Assembly (NCBI GenBank): GCA_015680685.1 | Contig: MNCI01027250.1 | Span: 182,076-246,075, forward strand | Length of the DNA stretch: 64,000 nucleotides | Reading direction: 5' to 3' | Source of the DNA: Gnetum montanum | Taxonomy: Eukaryota; Streptophyta; Gnetopsida; Gnetales; Gnetaceae | In this document: piece by piece, positions 1 through 12,219 of the stretch | Numbering within the stretch: position 1 is the stretch's first letter | Layout: each line of letters begins with the position of its first letter | Position numbers and translations under genes: made by a program | Notes under the pieces: model-generated | Database searches by the model: none | What the model was told of the DNA's origin: nothing | Seen by the model: only the letters and a program-made list of their open reading frames with translations

Positions 1-161
1 AGAATCCAGAGAAGACATAAGCTCCTGTGTATAATTTTACTAGTATTAGAGAATATATTAAGTAGCCTAGATAGATAGCTCATAAGCAAATTTTTGCTTG
101 TCTCACAAGAATACTATTAGCTCAAAGATTAAAACTACTATCAACATAACAATTACAACTG

Positions 162-318
162 ATGGTGAAGATTCTTGACATAAGATCAATAACATGTGAT
201 GAGGTGAAGATCTTCCACAATTGCTACCACTTTCTTACTTTGATACAAATATTGGTATTAAGCTACATCTCTTTATCTCGAATCCTTTTACTATTTTAAG
301 TTCAAATATGATTCTTGA
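162..318. repeat. Dispersed repeat, copy 1
   Basis: About 157 bases match 7160-7316 in the same orientation, starting at GATGGTGAAGATTCTTGACA and ending near TTCAAATATGATT. The second copy lies directly behind an integrase tail and is cut by the left end of element B, so this may be part of an LTR or the 3' end of an older Ty3/gypsy element. I see no TG..CA ends, PBS or polypurine tract, so the element type is open. Confidence 0.6.
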
Positions 319-2449
319 AAATTGACCTAAATTTTATGAGTAGGACCCTCCTCCCTACTAACAATTAATTTTCTTCTCTTATTGTTTTTTTTTTTCAAAA
401 TATCAATTGTAAGACCATATACATGAGTAGATAGTTCAATTTTTTATTTTTCATATATTTTTTTTCAATAATATCTACTTAATCTCAAGGTTATGATGTA
501 CTTTGAATTTTTTTTCTTGACACTCACATAAGCCAATAGTCCTAAAATTGAGAAGTTTTTTCTTTCTGTATATTTTTTAGGATGTTTATGATGTCTATTC
601 AATGTTAAGCTTGTGATGTACTCTAAATTTTCTTTGATCATTATCAATATTTATTTTTGAGGTCTAACAACACCACCCCAAAATGGATTTTCATCCTTTT
701 TTTCCTTAGTGAAGTTGCAATCTCTTTATTTATAGAGGAAAAGTGATAACATTTTTACTTTAACAAAATAATGAGTTGACTACTTGAACTTTCATTTCTA
801 GGCACATGAAACATATAAAATACAAGTTACTTCTATTCCATTCAAAGGGTTTTAAGTGACTATAGGTAAAATAACGTGGTTGTTTAATGAACCATGCACC
901 TCACTTCTAATAGCCAAAGATTCCATGAAAATGGGTGCCAAGATTGAAAACATGAAAGAAAAAATGGATGGTGAGATTGAAAACATGAAAGTATGACAAA
1001 GACTATGCAGGGAACCATGGCCAAGGAATCCAACTATGGAATCTTTACAAAACTCAAAGATTAATATTATAAATTACATTGCAAACCTACAATAACATGA
1101 AGGTTGTGAAAAACCTAAGCAAGAGCCTTTGAGGTGTCATGGATGTAGTCAACAATATGAGGGCTATGTGGGATATAAGGGGACAATGGCCAGAGCTAGT
1201 GTGCCCAAGTGAAGTCACTCCAAACCACATTATGGGCCTCTGCAATCTCAATGATTAGATTGACCTTCATTTCCATGTTTCATTACTGCATTTCTATGTA
1301 CCAAATGCAAGCTTCGATGGAATCCTTCATCCATACAAGGTCATCAAAATTATGTAGAATCTTTCTCTTTGGGGAAAACTAGGGATAGATTTTTGCAAAA
1401 TTGTGCTTAAGCATTTAGGTGAATTTTTATTTATTTTAAGCAACGTATAGACTATATAGACAAGGTGACTTGACAAAATAGAAGTCTTTAATGACTCATA
1501 GTATTAACAAGGTTAGCTGAATTTGTATTATAAGAGCTAGTTATTGTTTAATATACAAACCTTACCATTTTAACAATCAAAACAAAGAATAGACATTTAC
1601 ACTTAGTTTGCTTTATTACCACTAAGTTTATTTGGAGGTATTTGGGTCTTTGTGTTTCTAGAGACCAACAAACACCTAACCTCAAGTTTGAAGAAACACC
1701 TTCATTTTCTGTGATCCTAGTCATGAGACTGAAGGAAACATTGATGGTCCAAAACAGTTGCCAAAAAATATATACATGAAAAATAGAAATATTACTAAAG
1801 AATGAGAAATAGATAAAAAAATAAAAATATATAAACCATTTGAAAGATATTAGAGAATAAAAAATGATTAAAAACTATGAAAAGTATAAAAGAATGGGAA
1901 AGATATCAAAGAATGTAAAAAATTAGTAAGAAATGTAAAAAGTATGACAAAAATTATAAACCAAAAAAGGTTGAAATACACTCATCAATTCTTGATTCAA
2001 GATAAGGTACCTCCCCCATGATTGAACTCATTAGTGAGTATTCAAAAAATGGACCTTAGATCATTAGGATCATGCACTCTAGGTTTCTTATTTGTCATCC
2101 TTAGTGACTTATATTTTCATTTATTATTTCATGTAACATTAATGATAATCAAATTTTGATCATTTGGAGACATATATCTTGTTGGACTAGATGATATTCT
2201 TATTTTAGATGGCCTAGATATGTCTTCTTCTTTATTCTTAATTTTAGGTTTTAAGTTTCCATGCTCACTACTTATTATTGGTGTATGGTCATGGTTTAGA
2301 ATATCATTTTGTAAGTTTTAAATTTAGGTCATTTTCTTGGGGTAGAAGTTAATAAGTGAATTGGATATTTTTGTGCATATTTTGGATAGCTTTATATTCT
2401 TATTTCTTAACCATTAGGTGTCTTTTAATTTAGTGGCTATTTCTTTTTT
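319..2449. other. Unassigned AT-rich region
   Basis: No recognisable gene. The stretch 350-660 is T-rich, and 1760-1985 is A-rich low complexity. A short open stretch near 930-1010 reads as Lys/Glu/Met-rich, coiled-coil-like peptide (KIENMKEKMDGEIENMK), which could be a gag remnant, but no family motif supports that. Confidence 0.4.
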
Positions 2450-2535
2450 TGCATACATACATGTTCTTCACATTTGGTATGGGCTAGTGTAAGGAACGTG
2501 TTGACTTTTTGAACTTTTGATCTACAACTACATCC

Positions 2536-3159
2536 TTATTCATCATAAGTAATGCAGGGGATTATTTGCATATGTATGGATTTGTGCTTTTCCTTTGAAA
2601 TTTCCAAGGACAAGTCTCTCATTCGTAGCTTAGCATCAATTGTGCGAAGCCATGCTCTACTCATTAATATAGGAAAGTTCCTATTATCATTCTTCACATT
2701 GATCACAAGAAAATTTCCTTGATAAATTGTGCTAAGCCATGATCTCCTCATAAATATAGGAAATTTCCTATTATCATTCTTCATATTGATCAGAAGAGAA
2801 TTTGTTGAATAAGACCACCCATTGATAGTGGTTACCGCATCTTCTATCTATCCCAAAGGAATGGTGACTAATTGATTAGCAAGCTCTAGTCTTATATTGC
2901 ACTTCTTTAATGGCGGTAGGTTCCATGTCTTGTATGTTTCTTGAGATATCAAGTTAACTCTAGAACCTAAATCTAGTAGAGCTTTACATGGTGAATTTCT
3001 AGAAATTTGTAAATAAATCAAAGTATTTCTAGGATCTATTATTTTCTTAGGAAGAGTTATTTCTTTTATCCAATTTAATAATGTATCAGTTAGCATGATA
3101 GTTATAAGTTTTTTACTTGATTGTTGTGGAAGCATGATGATTGTAGAAGAATCAATCAT
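2536..3159 (-). pseudogene. Retropepsin and protease-RT linker, element A
   Basis: The peptide ALLDLGSRVNLISQETY is the aspartic-protease active site of a Ty3/gypsy polyprotein (normal form D-S/T-G-S/A). The catalytic Asp is kept but the next residue is Leu. Downstream come PPLKKCNIRLELANQ and a linker with SRAWLRTID and LSLEISKE, shared with B (GWAWLSILDGK, LSQEISKE). The linker contains an 87-base tandem duplication, and no RT follows. Confidence 0.7.
2636..2810. repeat. 87-base tandem duplication in protease linker
   Basis: Two adjacent copies each begin AATTGTGC(G/T)AAGCCATG and end at the TTGATCA(C/G)AAGA stretch. In protein the motif NDNR.FPI.M.R.WL.TI occurs twice. B and C have it once, so the duplication is private to this copy. 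Confidence 0.7.
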
Positions 3160-3199
3160 AGGAGGAACATGACTAGATGAAGTCTTTGTTCTACCAGCC

Positions 3200-5659
3200 T
3201 TTTCTAGAATTCTCCTAAAAGAAAGGATGTTTCATAGATTTATCTTTAGTATTGTTGATATGATCCTATTTTTGTATACTAATCATCCTAGTAATAATTT
3301 TCTGCTGTGGTTGTGATGGTAGTTCTCCTTACATGATCAGTGGAAGTACTAACAATAACAGATTGGGAGCTTGGTATGAGGAACTATGTGCTAATTAAGA
3401 TATGTAAGAATTGGGATCCATGAGTGAGGTAGTAGGTATGTGGTACTCTGGTGGATAGTAAAAAGAGAAAGCATGGACAAAAGTGTTTCCAAGAGAGATT
3501 GAACATTATACATCATATCCATATAGATCAGGCTACCTATATGGATATTATTGTCTTGATGATGGTATTCCCTAGGGTTGTAGTTGTTGCCATTGTTGTT
3601 GGTATTACTATTATGATTAAGGATAAGCCCCACTTGGATAGTATGATTGCTAATAAGTTTGTTTGAAATTACCTTGTGGATAAAATAACTATCTGGTATT
3701 TGTTTCTTGAGAAACTTTGAATTGAGTATGTATGCCCAGAACTCTTGTAAGTGGGCCATAACAAGGCAACATCCTTTAGGTTATTCATATTGACACACTT
3801 TACATCCTTCATCATCTTTTTAAATAGACTCTATTACTTCCTCCATGACAATGACGTTTTCTTTATTTTTGTAATTTTCTCCTTCATTGTCTCTTTTATT
3901 CTTTTTGTCCTTACTTCTGTTTAAGGCTTATTTAGTTCTTTCTCCTGCTACCTTCAATGCTGTAGTAAACATCTCATCCATCAAATTTCAAATCTTCTCT
4001 AATTGTGTCATAATATCATTGACTAATTTATGGATTATTAGAGCTTTTTGTTAGGCTATATCTTCTAAGATTTCTTCTTCTTGTGATTCACATATTCTTA
4101 CCTCCATTTTCCTTATTGCTGGATCTCTATTATATTCTTCTACTAATTCTATTTTCCTTAACTCCTCTTCCTCTTTCACCACTTAGTCTTTGAGTCCTTG
4201 GATCTAATGAGGTTTCATTTTGGATAATTTACCTTGGGCATGTACCCCAAAGGTTTCTCTTGACTTATTTCTTAGCCCACCAATGATATGTCATAGTTGT
4301 TCCCTTTAAGAATATTCATGACCTAGGTGCCTATTTAATTAGAAATCTTACCTTCTCATTACTACATCATGGATTCATGTATTTCTTATTTTCATTCTTG
4401 GATTTGTTTTCATAATTTGATACTCTAGAATAAGTTTGATACTTGTCATTGAAGAGTGCTAGGATGCTACTTCATCTTCAAATTGATTCTGGTTTTAGTG
4501 ATTCGGATCAATTCTCTGCTTCCTTTATGAGTTTTCTAAGAAACAAATTCAATTTTATCCCATCATTTTTAATGTTTTCTAGGGTACAAACATCGTGGAA
4601 GGCTTAAAGATGGTGTTGTGGATCTACATTGTATCTACCTTCAAACTTTGAAATCTTGTTCATGTCTAGTTGATTGATGTGACTATCCCTTACATGCCTA
4701 GTAGAAACATACATAGCTTTCCTAATGTTGATCATGTTACAAGGGGCTAACATGGGTTCTTCATAATTTGTAGGTTTGTAAGCTTTTTTGTAGTGATAAT
4801 CCCTTTGATGCTCATGATGCTCTCTCAATTCATGTCTAATTCTTTTTATTCTTTTATCATGGTTATCTTCCTTCTCATTAGGATGCCTTCCTCTATATGC
4901 ATGTCTTTCATGGTCTCTCCTTCTTCCCCCATCATCATCCCTTGGTATTCATTCTCTCTTATCAAAATTCGTGGATGAATGGGAGAAAGAAGATGAAGGA
5001 GTTGGAGAGTGATGACAACTAGTATGCCTTATGTGAATCCTTGATTCTTCTCTTTTGGATTCATTAGAGTTCTTGGATCTTGAATTCCTCCTATGTCTAA
5101 AGTCTTCATTATTTGTTCCTAGGATTTTTGCAGGAGATGAATGTAGTTTTATTTTAACAAGATCTTTAATGCGGATGATTAGTGTTTGGGAATGAGAGCC
5201 ATGAGTTCGACAAAATTTTTGAGTTTGGAATATAGCATTTTCATTTTCTTCTAGGACAATTATTTAAGGTGCCTTCTTTCCTTTGTCATGTTCATAGCTT
5301 ACCTCCATGCTGGCATTCCTTCTTGCCTAAGCTTCTGTTAACATATATGGCCTGGTCATGTTTATAGTGACTTAATAGACCTCTTGCACATGGACAAGGC
5401 TTGACCTCATGAGGGCTAGTTAAAGCATTGATAGTGTTGAATGTTCAAGTGGCAAGACAATTTTTCTCTATAGATCTCTCCATCTGAGTTGTTCATCTTG
5501 GTGAAAAATAAATGTAAAATAATGATAACAAGGATTAGTATGAGCATAGGAAATACTAGTTTGTATTGGTGCATTCCAATATTCTTCATTGTATTCCTTG
5601 CTATAACTTTCATGAAATTCAGTAGTAAGTGGAGATTTGTCTTTAGTTGTAGAAGCCAA
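3200..5659 (-). pseudogene. gag remnant of element A
   Basis: Starts with ATG at 5659 (MASTTKDKSPL), 140 bases after the LTR. The first 60 residues end in FTFIFHQDEQLRWRDL, which corresponds to FTFILH.DEQLQWKDM in element C and FTFILHEDE in B. Further on (4604-4828) comes an Arg/His-rich stretch and ISKFEGRYNVDPQHHL, matching the gag core start in C (IPKFERGYNSNSENHL, near 26690). Many stops and frameshifts. Capsid/nucleocapsid protein of a dead element. Confidence 0.7.
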
Positions 5660-5777
5660 GTTAAGTATTTGATGCTTAAGTGTATACTTTTATGAAAATT
5701 AATCGAACTGTAAAAAGTACTTAGTAATGCTTGATTCAACAAAATTTGTAAAATCAAAAAACTAGCAAACATTGACA

Positions 5778-5797
5778 TATCCCTAATAATGGCATCA
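5778..5797 (-). promoter_or_regulatory. Primer binding site, tRNA-Asp type (degenerate)
   Basis: Two bases inside the LTR end the minus strand reads TGATGCCATTATTAGGGATA. The plant tRNA-Asp 3' end would be complemented by TGGCGCCGTTGCCGGGGATC; 12 of 20 positions agree and most differences are transitions. Element B has the same site in better condition. Athila-type elements are known to use tRNA-Asp. Confidence 0.55.
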
Positions 5798-5798
5798 A

Positions 5799-6690
5799 TG
5801 ATGAAGTGTTGGGTATTCCAATACTCAACCATACAAGTCACAAGTATTCATGCACAACTAGATCATAATATGTGGATAGGCAATGTAAGTATAGTAGTAG
5901 CTAATGTTTAGTTCATGATCGTTGTCTTCTCACTTAGAGCTAAAGAGATGCAAATTGTATATTTTAACTCTTAGCAAGGTATATGATAAAATGATGTTTT
6001 TTGAATTTAATTAAACTAAGTGCCAACATGCTAAAACTACTTGTAAATTCTATGTCTAAGTACAATGAAAATATAAAGATATTCTATCTTATTGGTGATA
6101 AGCAACCATTCTTGGTTTGCTGTACACGTCTTAGGTTCATATAATTGTTACTAGGAGAACCAAGTGATTTCACTACTAAACAAGTCAAACAAAGTCACTA
6201 TAGGGTTATCAAATAGTTACACTTTACACTTGAAACTAATTGTACTTATTCTACTTTACTAAGAGATGTTAGAAAAGTAAAGGACCTAGAAAATATAAAC
6301 AACTTACTGATAGTAAACATGATGAAAGTAAAATCATTATAAGTAAAATGGTCCAATGATGAAAAACAATCAGAATTTTTGTTTCCATTCATGAATTACA
6401 TCTAGGAATAATTTGCTCATATAAATATTCTACAAACTATTGTTTACTCACTGTGGGCATTCACTCTAATGCTAACTCTAAATCACAAAAAAAAATTGAA
6501 AGAATTTCACTAAGTGTTGGCCAAAAGTTGTTCTTTCCACACGATGATGGGTTGGTATTTATAGGCATAACCATGGTCCACTACATTGCATCTAGATGAC
6601 ATATGTAGAGCTATGATATTGTAAGTACAATAGCATATCCTACATAGATATTAGTTTTATTAGTTAATAAGTTGAAGAAATCTGATGTAC
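5799..6690 (-). repeat. 5' LTR of element A
   Basis: On the minus strand this ends CACTTCATCA directly before the PBS, like the LTRs of B (ACTCATCA) and C (GCTCATCA). A TATA-like box reads CCTATAAATA (plus-strand 5555-5564). It shares the block order of the other family LTRs, including a GTACTTAGACATAG stretch and a U5 with GAGAAGACAACGATCATG. The start is placed by analogy about 130 bases upstream of the TATA box (plus-strand 6555-6564 is the box itself) and is uncertain. Confidence 0.65.
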
Positions 6691-6739
6691 CTATTTGAGT
6701 TATGATGTTATTGAAAAAATGAAGAAATTTCATTAATAG

Positions 6740-7155
6740 ATCAAGTCTCACTTGGAGAAGAAGATAAAGAATGTGTCTTCCAAGGCCAATGAGGGTAAGA
6801 AGGTAATTGAACTTTAGATTGGTGAGTATGTGTAGATTTATTTAAGCAAGAAAAGATAAAGGTATGTGCATTTCTATGATCTTAAGCCAAGAAGAATTGA
6901 TCAATTCATATTTATGATCAAGATTAATACCAATGCACATGAAATTGATAGGCCTAATAATTTTCATATTTCTTGTGTATTAATGTTTTAGATTTGAGCA
7001 TATACTATGGTTATATTTTTGCATTAGATTTGGAAGATAGTCTTGAAATCCTCAAAAATACATTTGAAAGTGAAACTCCATCCATGTCATTAAGGAAGCC
7101 CATTGTGTTACAAGAAAGAGAGGCTAGAAGTATAAGAAACAAGAAGATGCATTAG
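6740..7155 (+). pseudogene. Integrase C-terminal tail of a Ty3/gypsy element
   Basis: Reads VGEYV.IYLSKKR, then LKPRRIDQFIFMIKINTNAH, then EIDRPNNFHISCVLMF. This order (basic stretch, LKPR, GPFK-like, KIN.NA, ELP-like, FNV-like) is the GPY/F region at the end of Ty3/gypsy integrases; GPFK has decayed to DQFI. It ends in a Glu/Arg/Lys-rich tail (LQEREARSIRNKKMH). No RT or integrase core precedes it, since the 5' LTR of element A lies just to the left. Confidence 0.6.
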
Positions 7156-7159
7156 TATA

Positions 7160-7316
7160 GTTGATGGTAAAGATTCTTGACATAAGATCAATAACAAGGG
7201 ACAAGGTGAAAATCTTCTACAAATAATACTACTTTCTTGGTTTGATACAAATATTGATATTAAGATACACCTATCTATCTCAAATTCTTTTGTTATTTTA
7301 AGTTCAAACATGATTA
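7160..7316. repeat. Dispersed repeat, copy 2
   Basis: Direct-orientation copy of 162-318. Its right end is the insertion point of element B: the repeat runs up to ATGATTATT where the B target duplication and LTR begin. Confidence 0.6.
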
Positions 7317-7317
7317 T

Positions 7318-8168
7318 TCATGAATCATGTCTTAATAGGCACTGATATCAGATACACGATATTGGAGCCTTGATATCAGATACCTAATATTAGACCCAAA
7401 GATATGACGTTGAATATCTGATATCATGGGATATATGTTGGCCTACAAATATAGTGCTTGGGCACATGATTTTCAATTAGTTTTTGCATAGAGTAAGGAA
7501 GTTCTTGCAGTTTACTCATTCTAAAGTTAGAATATTTTTGAGTGCCTACAGTAGGAGTCTTAAGTGTGTACGAACCTTTATTCAAGCACTGATGTACCTG
7601 AGCACAATAGTGTGACAGAAACAAAGATGAGTCCTTTTGACAATTCTTGCAACATTGAGAATAGATTAATGTTTCATTTAATTCATTTATTATTCATGCA
7701 CTTTATTTTAATGCATTTTAATTAAGTAATTAATTTCCAGTTGTTAATGAACATAAGCACAACCACTTAAAACATACGTGTAACACTTGGTAACCTCAAA
7801 ACCCTTAATGTTTGGTAACCCAATAGCACTACATGCATTTAGGATATGTCCGAAGAGTGGGAATGGGTACTTTTGCTAGGTTAGCTAGGTAGTAGATAAA
7901 CTAGATATTAAATTGCTCTACCTTTTATTCTTGATCTAAGTGATTAAATTTATAAAATGAAAAATGATAAAAATCATATACCTTAGTTGCACTTAATCAT
8001 AAACTTGTACCTCACGAGTGGAATTGAGAAGACAATGATCATTCCAATTAGATTTCACTTCCTAGAACTAGTATACTTGGGAACTTAAGGTCTATAGAGT
8101 TCGACCAAATTAGGCATGAACACTTGTGATTCATATGGTCGGGCATAGGGCTACCTCACCACTCATCA
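7318..8168 (+). repeat. 5' LTR of element B
   Basis: 851 bases matching 15412-16244 throughout. U3 carries copies of GATATCAGATAC in direct and inverted form (7345-7430). The TATA-like box region reads CCTACAAATATA (about 7440); the 3' LTR has CCATAAATATAG there. Ends ACTCATCA. Confidence 0.88.
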
Positions 8169-8169
8169 T

Positions 8170-8189
8170 TGGCACTATTGTTGAGGACC
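8170..8189 (+). promoter_or_regulatory. Primer binding site, tRNA-Asp type
   Basis: TGGCACTATTGTTGAGGACC lies one base after the LTR. Against the complement of plant tRNA-Asp (TGGCGCCGTTGCCGGGGATC), 13-14 of 20 bases match and all but one of the differences are C-to-T or G-to-A. This is the expected decay of an Athila-type PBS. Confidence 0.7.
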
Positions 8190-8323
8190 TTTTAGTTGTT
8201 ATGTGTACTATCTAGGACTTAGTGGAAATTATTCAAAATTGTTGAAACAAACCCTAGATCATATAAATATTTAAAATAATAACAACATTAAAAGCACACT
8301 GCATTTTTATTTTCTAAAATAAA

Positions 8324-9780
8324 ATGTCTTCTTCTCATAGGGGCAATTCTTCACCCAAGTCTGATAGAGTTCATTAACAAGTGCCCCAACAATATCAAGT
8401 GGTATATGGTTATCCTGATGAGTATGTACCCAAATTCACCTTCATCCTACACGAGGATGAATAGCCATGGTGGCATGATATGCAAGGTAACATCATGTTG
8501 CCGCCTAATCTATTCGTTCTTATGATGCTCCAACAAATTCTTATATGATTGGGTCTCCAAGGACTTCATGTTAAGTATGTTGTGTAGGATAGCGATGCCA
8601 AGGATTATCATCCCACTAAAGCACAACATCTTAAGGATCGATAGCCAGAATAATGTCATGAATCTGCGAAGCTGAAGTGGTTCAATGACTTCCCATTCCT
8701 TTTGTACCAAAAAGAATATAATGAGAAAGTGCAGAAGAGTATAACCATGATCCTTCCATTCACAAGAAGGAGGTTCAATTCTATGATAGTGAGGAAGAAT
8801 CATCACTTGATGAGATGGTGAATAAGAAAACCTTGCCACTTCAAAAATTTCAATCTAAAATTATAGCTAAGGTTGATTAATTATGGAACTCCATGGATAT
8901 TAAATTTCAAGCTATCCTAAAAATTACGAAAGAGTCTAAGGAATAAGATAGTGACCATAAGTGAAAGAGGCATAAGGAAGCTAAACGTGCCTATCAAAGA
9001 GGTAAGGGCAAGATTGCTATGGTAGGAGAAGTTGTGAGAATTGAATTAGATGATGATGGTTGGTGTGACATTTTCCATTATGAACATCCTAAGGGATGTT
9101 GTCCTATTGTGTTGCACTTACATGAATCTGAGGCGTATGCCTGGAATCCACAACTAGCATAAAGACAAACACATAGAAGATTTCCTTATTCTCAAGGTAA
9201 TTCTAGGCAGTTCCACCAAACAATAGTATTATCCAAGTGGAACTCCACTATAACCATATAAACAATATCAACAATGGTAGCAACCATAGTTATGGGTGCT
9301 AGCACAACCAAGGTAGCAATACCCTTACAGACAACCTGATCCATATGGGTGCTACATTCAACAATCCCTATCTCCATGTGACTCTTCTAGTCATGTTTCT
9401 ACTTTCCAATCTCACTACCACTCTTTTGATTATCATCAAACCTATTATCCACATGCATGAAGGGATACCACCTTTTACCCCTATCCTCCTCTTGTTCCTA
9501 CACATTTTTCTCCATCCTCCGCATAGCTATGACCTGCTCTACCTATGCAGGATAAACTCACAACTCAACCATAACAATGCAACACTACCAAGGCCATTAA
9601 TCTACAACCAGCTCATTAAGTGAGTGGTTTAGACACATGATCCAAGAAAAGAACTTTCTTCTGACCCCATAGTCCACCTAAGCCCTCACATACAACTGCA
9701 GTTAACAATCCTGCTCCTCAATCTTCCTTTGTATCAAATTCCTTTGGGTTCCCTTCAAACCAAATACCACCTAGGATCCA
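8324..9780 (+). pseudogene. gag remnant of element B
   Basis: ATG at 8324 (MSSSHRGNSSP), 156 bases after the LTR. Early block VPKFTFILHEDE matches A and C. About 1.1 kb of the gag core present in C (26100-27190) is missing here: the reading passes from FPFLLYQKE straight to the YNEKVQKS block near 8715. Later block GKIAMVGEVVRIELDDDGWC then HYEHPKGCC and HL is shared with C and may be a non-standard Cys/His knuckle. Many stops. Confidence 0.7.
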
Positions 9781-9861
9781 TACTATTATGCTTACTCATG
9801 TCGTATCTAATTGGATCCATGCTAGAAACCTTCCTAGGAAATTAGTAGATCCTTGAAGTCC

Positions 9862-10282
9862 TCTTATTTATTTGTAGATTGTTGGGAATAAACTATGCAA
9901 AGCTTTTCTTAACTCAAGTTCTAGTGTCAACCTAATTTTTCATGAGATGTATACTACATAGAACCCACCTTCTCTAAAGAGGAGCAACATAACATTAGAA
10001 TTAGTAGACTAGTCCATTGTTGTTCCATTAGGACTGGTAGAAGACATTGTAACCACTATTTGTGGGTGAACTTATCTTGCTAATTTCTTAGTGATCAAGA
10101 TAGAGAACTACAAAGTGGACTTTCCAATCATCATGGGATGGGCATGGCTAAGCATTCTTGATGGAAAAATAGGCATCAAAGATCTTTCCCAAGAAATATC
10201 TAAAGAAAATGCATTTTGGAAGATCGAGGAGAAGCAAGTTCCATTCATCATGTATAGAAACATGGGGTGCAATTATATGTAA
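9862..10282 (+). pseudogene. Retropepsin and linker, element B
   Basis: Active site decayed: the expected ALLDSGSSVNLI reads AFLNSSSSVNLI, so the catalytic Asp is Asn and the Gly is Ser (about 9898-9935). It is followed by PPSLKRSNITLELVD and the linker PIIMGWAWLSILDGKIGIKD with LSQEISKENAFW. Inactive protease domain of the Pol polyprotein. Confidence 0.7.
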
Positions 10283-10429
10283 AAACTCTAGGTAGTGAGA
10301 TAAGAATCCATCTCCACATGCAAATAGTGTGCACTAGAAGCTAACATTCAAAGGTGTTTGTATGCAACAACCAAAAAATGAGAGGGCACCTAGTGACTGA
10401 TCACTAATTTTGAGAGCAACAATCTATGC

Positions 10430-12070
10430 ATGGAACTAACTAAGAGCTTGACATGCATATCTGTCATAGGCATGGATGAACTAGAGTTAGTTCATCACCA
10501 ACTCTTTGATGATGCAAATGATGATACCTATTGGGAAGAGTTGGAAATTCCTGAACATTTCAAGCAAGAGCCCCTTGAATTAAAACCTCTACTAGTTGGC
10601 ATGAAATATGTGTTCTCACAAAATGAAAATCTGGTAATAATCGATGCTAATCTTGCTTCAAATAGAAATATATGTTGTTAAAAGTGATTGAAAAATGGTT
10701 AGCAGCCATTCCCTAGTCATATTCGAGACTCATAGCGATCGATCCTAGGGTATGCCAACATCATATCTACATTGATCTGGCCATGAAGCCTAAGGGGTAG
10801 CCATAAAAGCAATTAAACCCCAAACTTCTATAGATCATCAAAAAGGAAATCAAACAACTTCTCAAGGTGGGGTTTATCTATTCCATTACAGATAACAAGT
10901 GGGTTAGTCCACTCATGTTTGTGTCAAAGAAAGCTAACAAGTGGCAGGTCTGGGTCAATTGTTGACTACTGAATATGGCGATATTCAAGGACCATTTTCT
11001 ATTTCCATTCATTAATCAGGTGTTAGATACAATATTTGGGCATTGTTACTACAATTTTCTAGATGGTTATAGAGGCTATAACCAAATTCAAATTTCACCA
11101 GAGACCTAGGCTAAAACAACATTCACAAGTCCCTGGGGGACTTTTGCATATTACAAAATGCCTTTTAGTCTATGTAATGTCCCTGGTACATTTCAATGCC
11201 TAGTCCTTAGCATTTTTCAACACTAGAATGGTAGTAATGTGGAAGTCTTCATGGATGACTTTTCCATCTATGGAGCTACATTTAAGCAAGCGTTGGACAG
11301 CCTTGAGCAAGTTTTGAAGATATGTGTTGAAACAAACCTTTAGCTCAATTGGCAAAAGAGTCATTTGATGATCTAGGAAGGAATTGTATTGGGGCATCAA
11401 ATCTCATGAGCAAGAATTAAGGTAGATCCTAAAAAAAATAAGGGCCATCCAAGGAATTACTCACTAACTAGAAATAGTCAAAGATGTTTAGTCATTCCTT
11501 GGACATACTAGCTACTACCAAAGATTCATGGAGAATTTCTCTAAGATTGTAAAATTGTTGGTGGATCTGACAAAGAAAGATGCTCCATTTTTCTAGACTA
11601 ATGAATGTGAAAAAGCATTTCAATAGATGAATGAGAAACTTGTAGAAACTCCAATTCTATAAGCACCTGACTAGTCCAGATCATTTTATGTTATGAAGGA
11701 TGCATCAAATTATGCCTTGGGAGCTATGCTACCACAAATGAACAACAAGAAACATCCATATTAAATCCACTATGCAAGCTAAGGCATTGTGGGTGCATAA
11801 CTAAACTACACCACCATAGAAAAAGAATTGATGGCAGTGGTGTTTGTTCTGGAGAAGTTCAAGCATTATGTGCTTGGATACAAAGTATTTATGCAAACAA
11901 ATCATAGTGCCATCTACTTATTGATCAACAGGCTAATGGTAAGCTCCCATGTCATATAGTGGCTAACCACTTGTGATGGTAGATCAAAAGGGCATTGAGA
12001 ATGTGGTCGTTGACCACTTGTGTTGGTTGAGATGGGACAACACAGAGGAGAAAAGCCCAATATTTGATCT
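10430..12070 (+). pseudogene. RT and RNase H, element B
   Basis: The linker (EHFKQEPLELKPLLVGMKY) leads into RT in a shifted frame: YANIIST-type palm start, KWVSPLMFVSKK, FLDGYRGYNQIQI, then the catalytic VFMDDFSIYG with MDD at 11251-11259. RNase H follows: KDASNYALGAML (first Asp), TIEKEL (Glu), and TNHSAIYLL where the usual TDH has become TNH. Stops often sit where relatives have Gln or Trp. Copies DNA from element RNA in living relatives; this copy cannot. Confidence 0.85.
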
Positions 12071-12219
12071 ATTTCCTGATGAACTCCTCTTTGTAGGGGC
12101 TATAGCTGAACAATTACCCACTGAGCTTAAATGGTATGATGGAATTCTAACCTATCTTCTCATCCCGAAGATGCCACAAGGGTTGGATCACCAGAGGAAA
12201 CAATAGTTTCTTCACTAGG

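Larger units (their letters stand above)
2450..6690 (-). mobile_element. Element A: truncated Athila-like Ty3/gypsy
   Basis: Minus-strand element consisting of a 5' LTR (about 5799-6690), a degenerate tRNA-Asp-type primer site, gag starting at 5659 and a retropepsin block at 2848-3159. It stops in the protease-RT linker near 2450: no RT, RNase H, integrase or 3' LTR follows. Gag start, spacing from LTR to ATG (about 140 bases) and the motif FTFIFHQDEQLRWRDL match elements B and C in this window, so all three are one family. The upper LTR edge is approximate. Confidence 0.8.
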
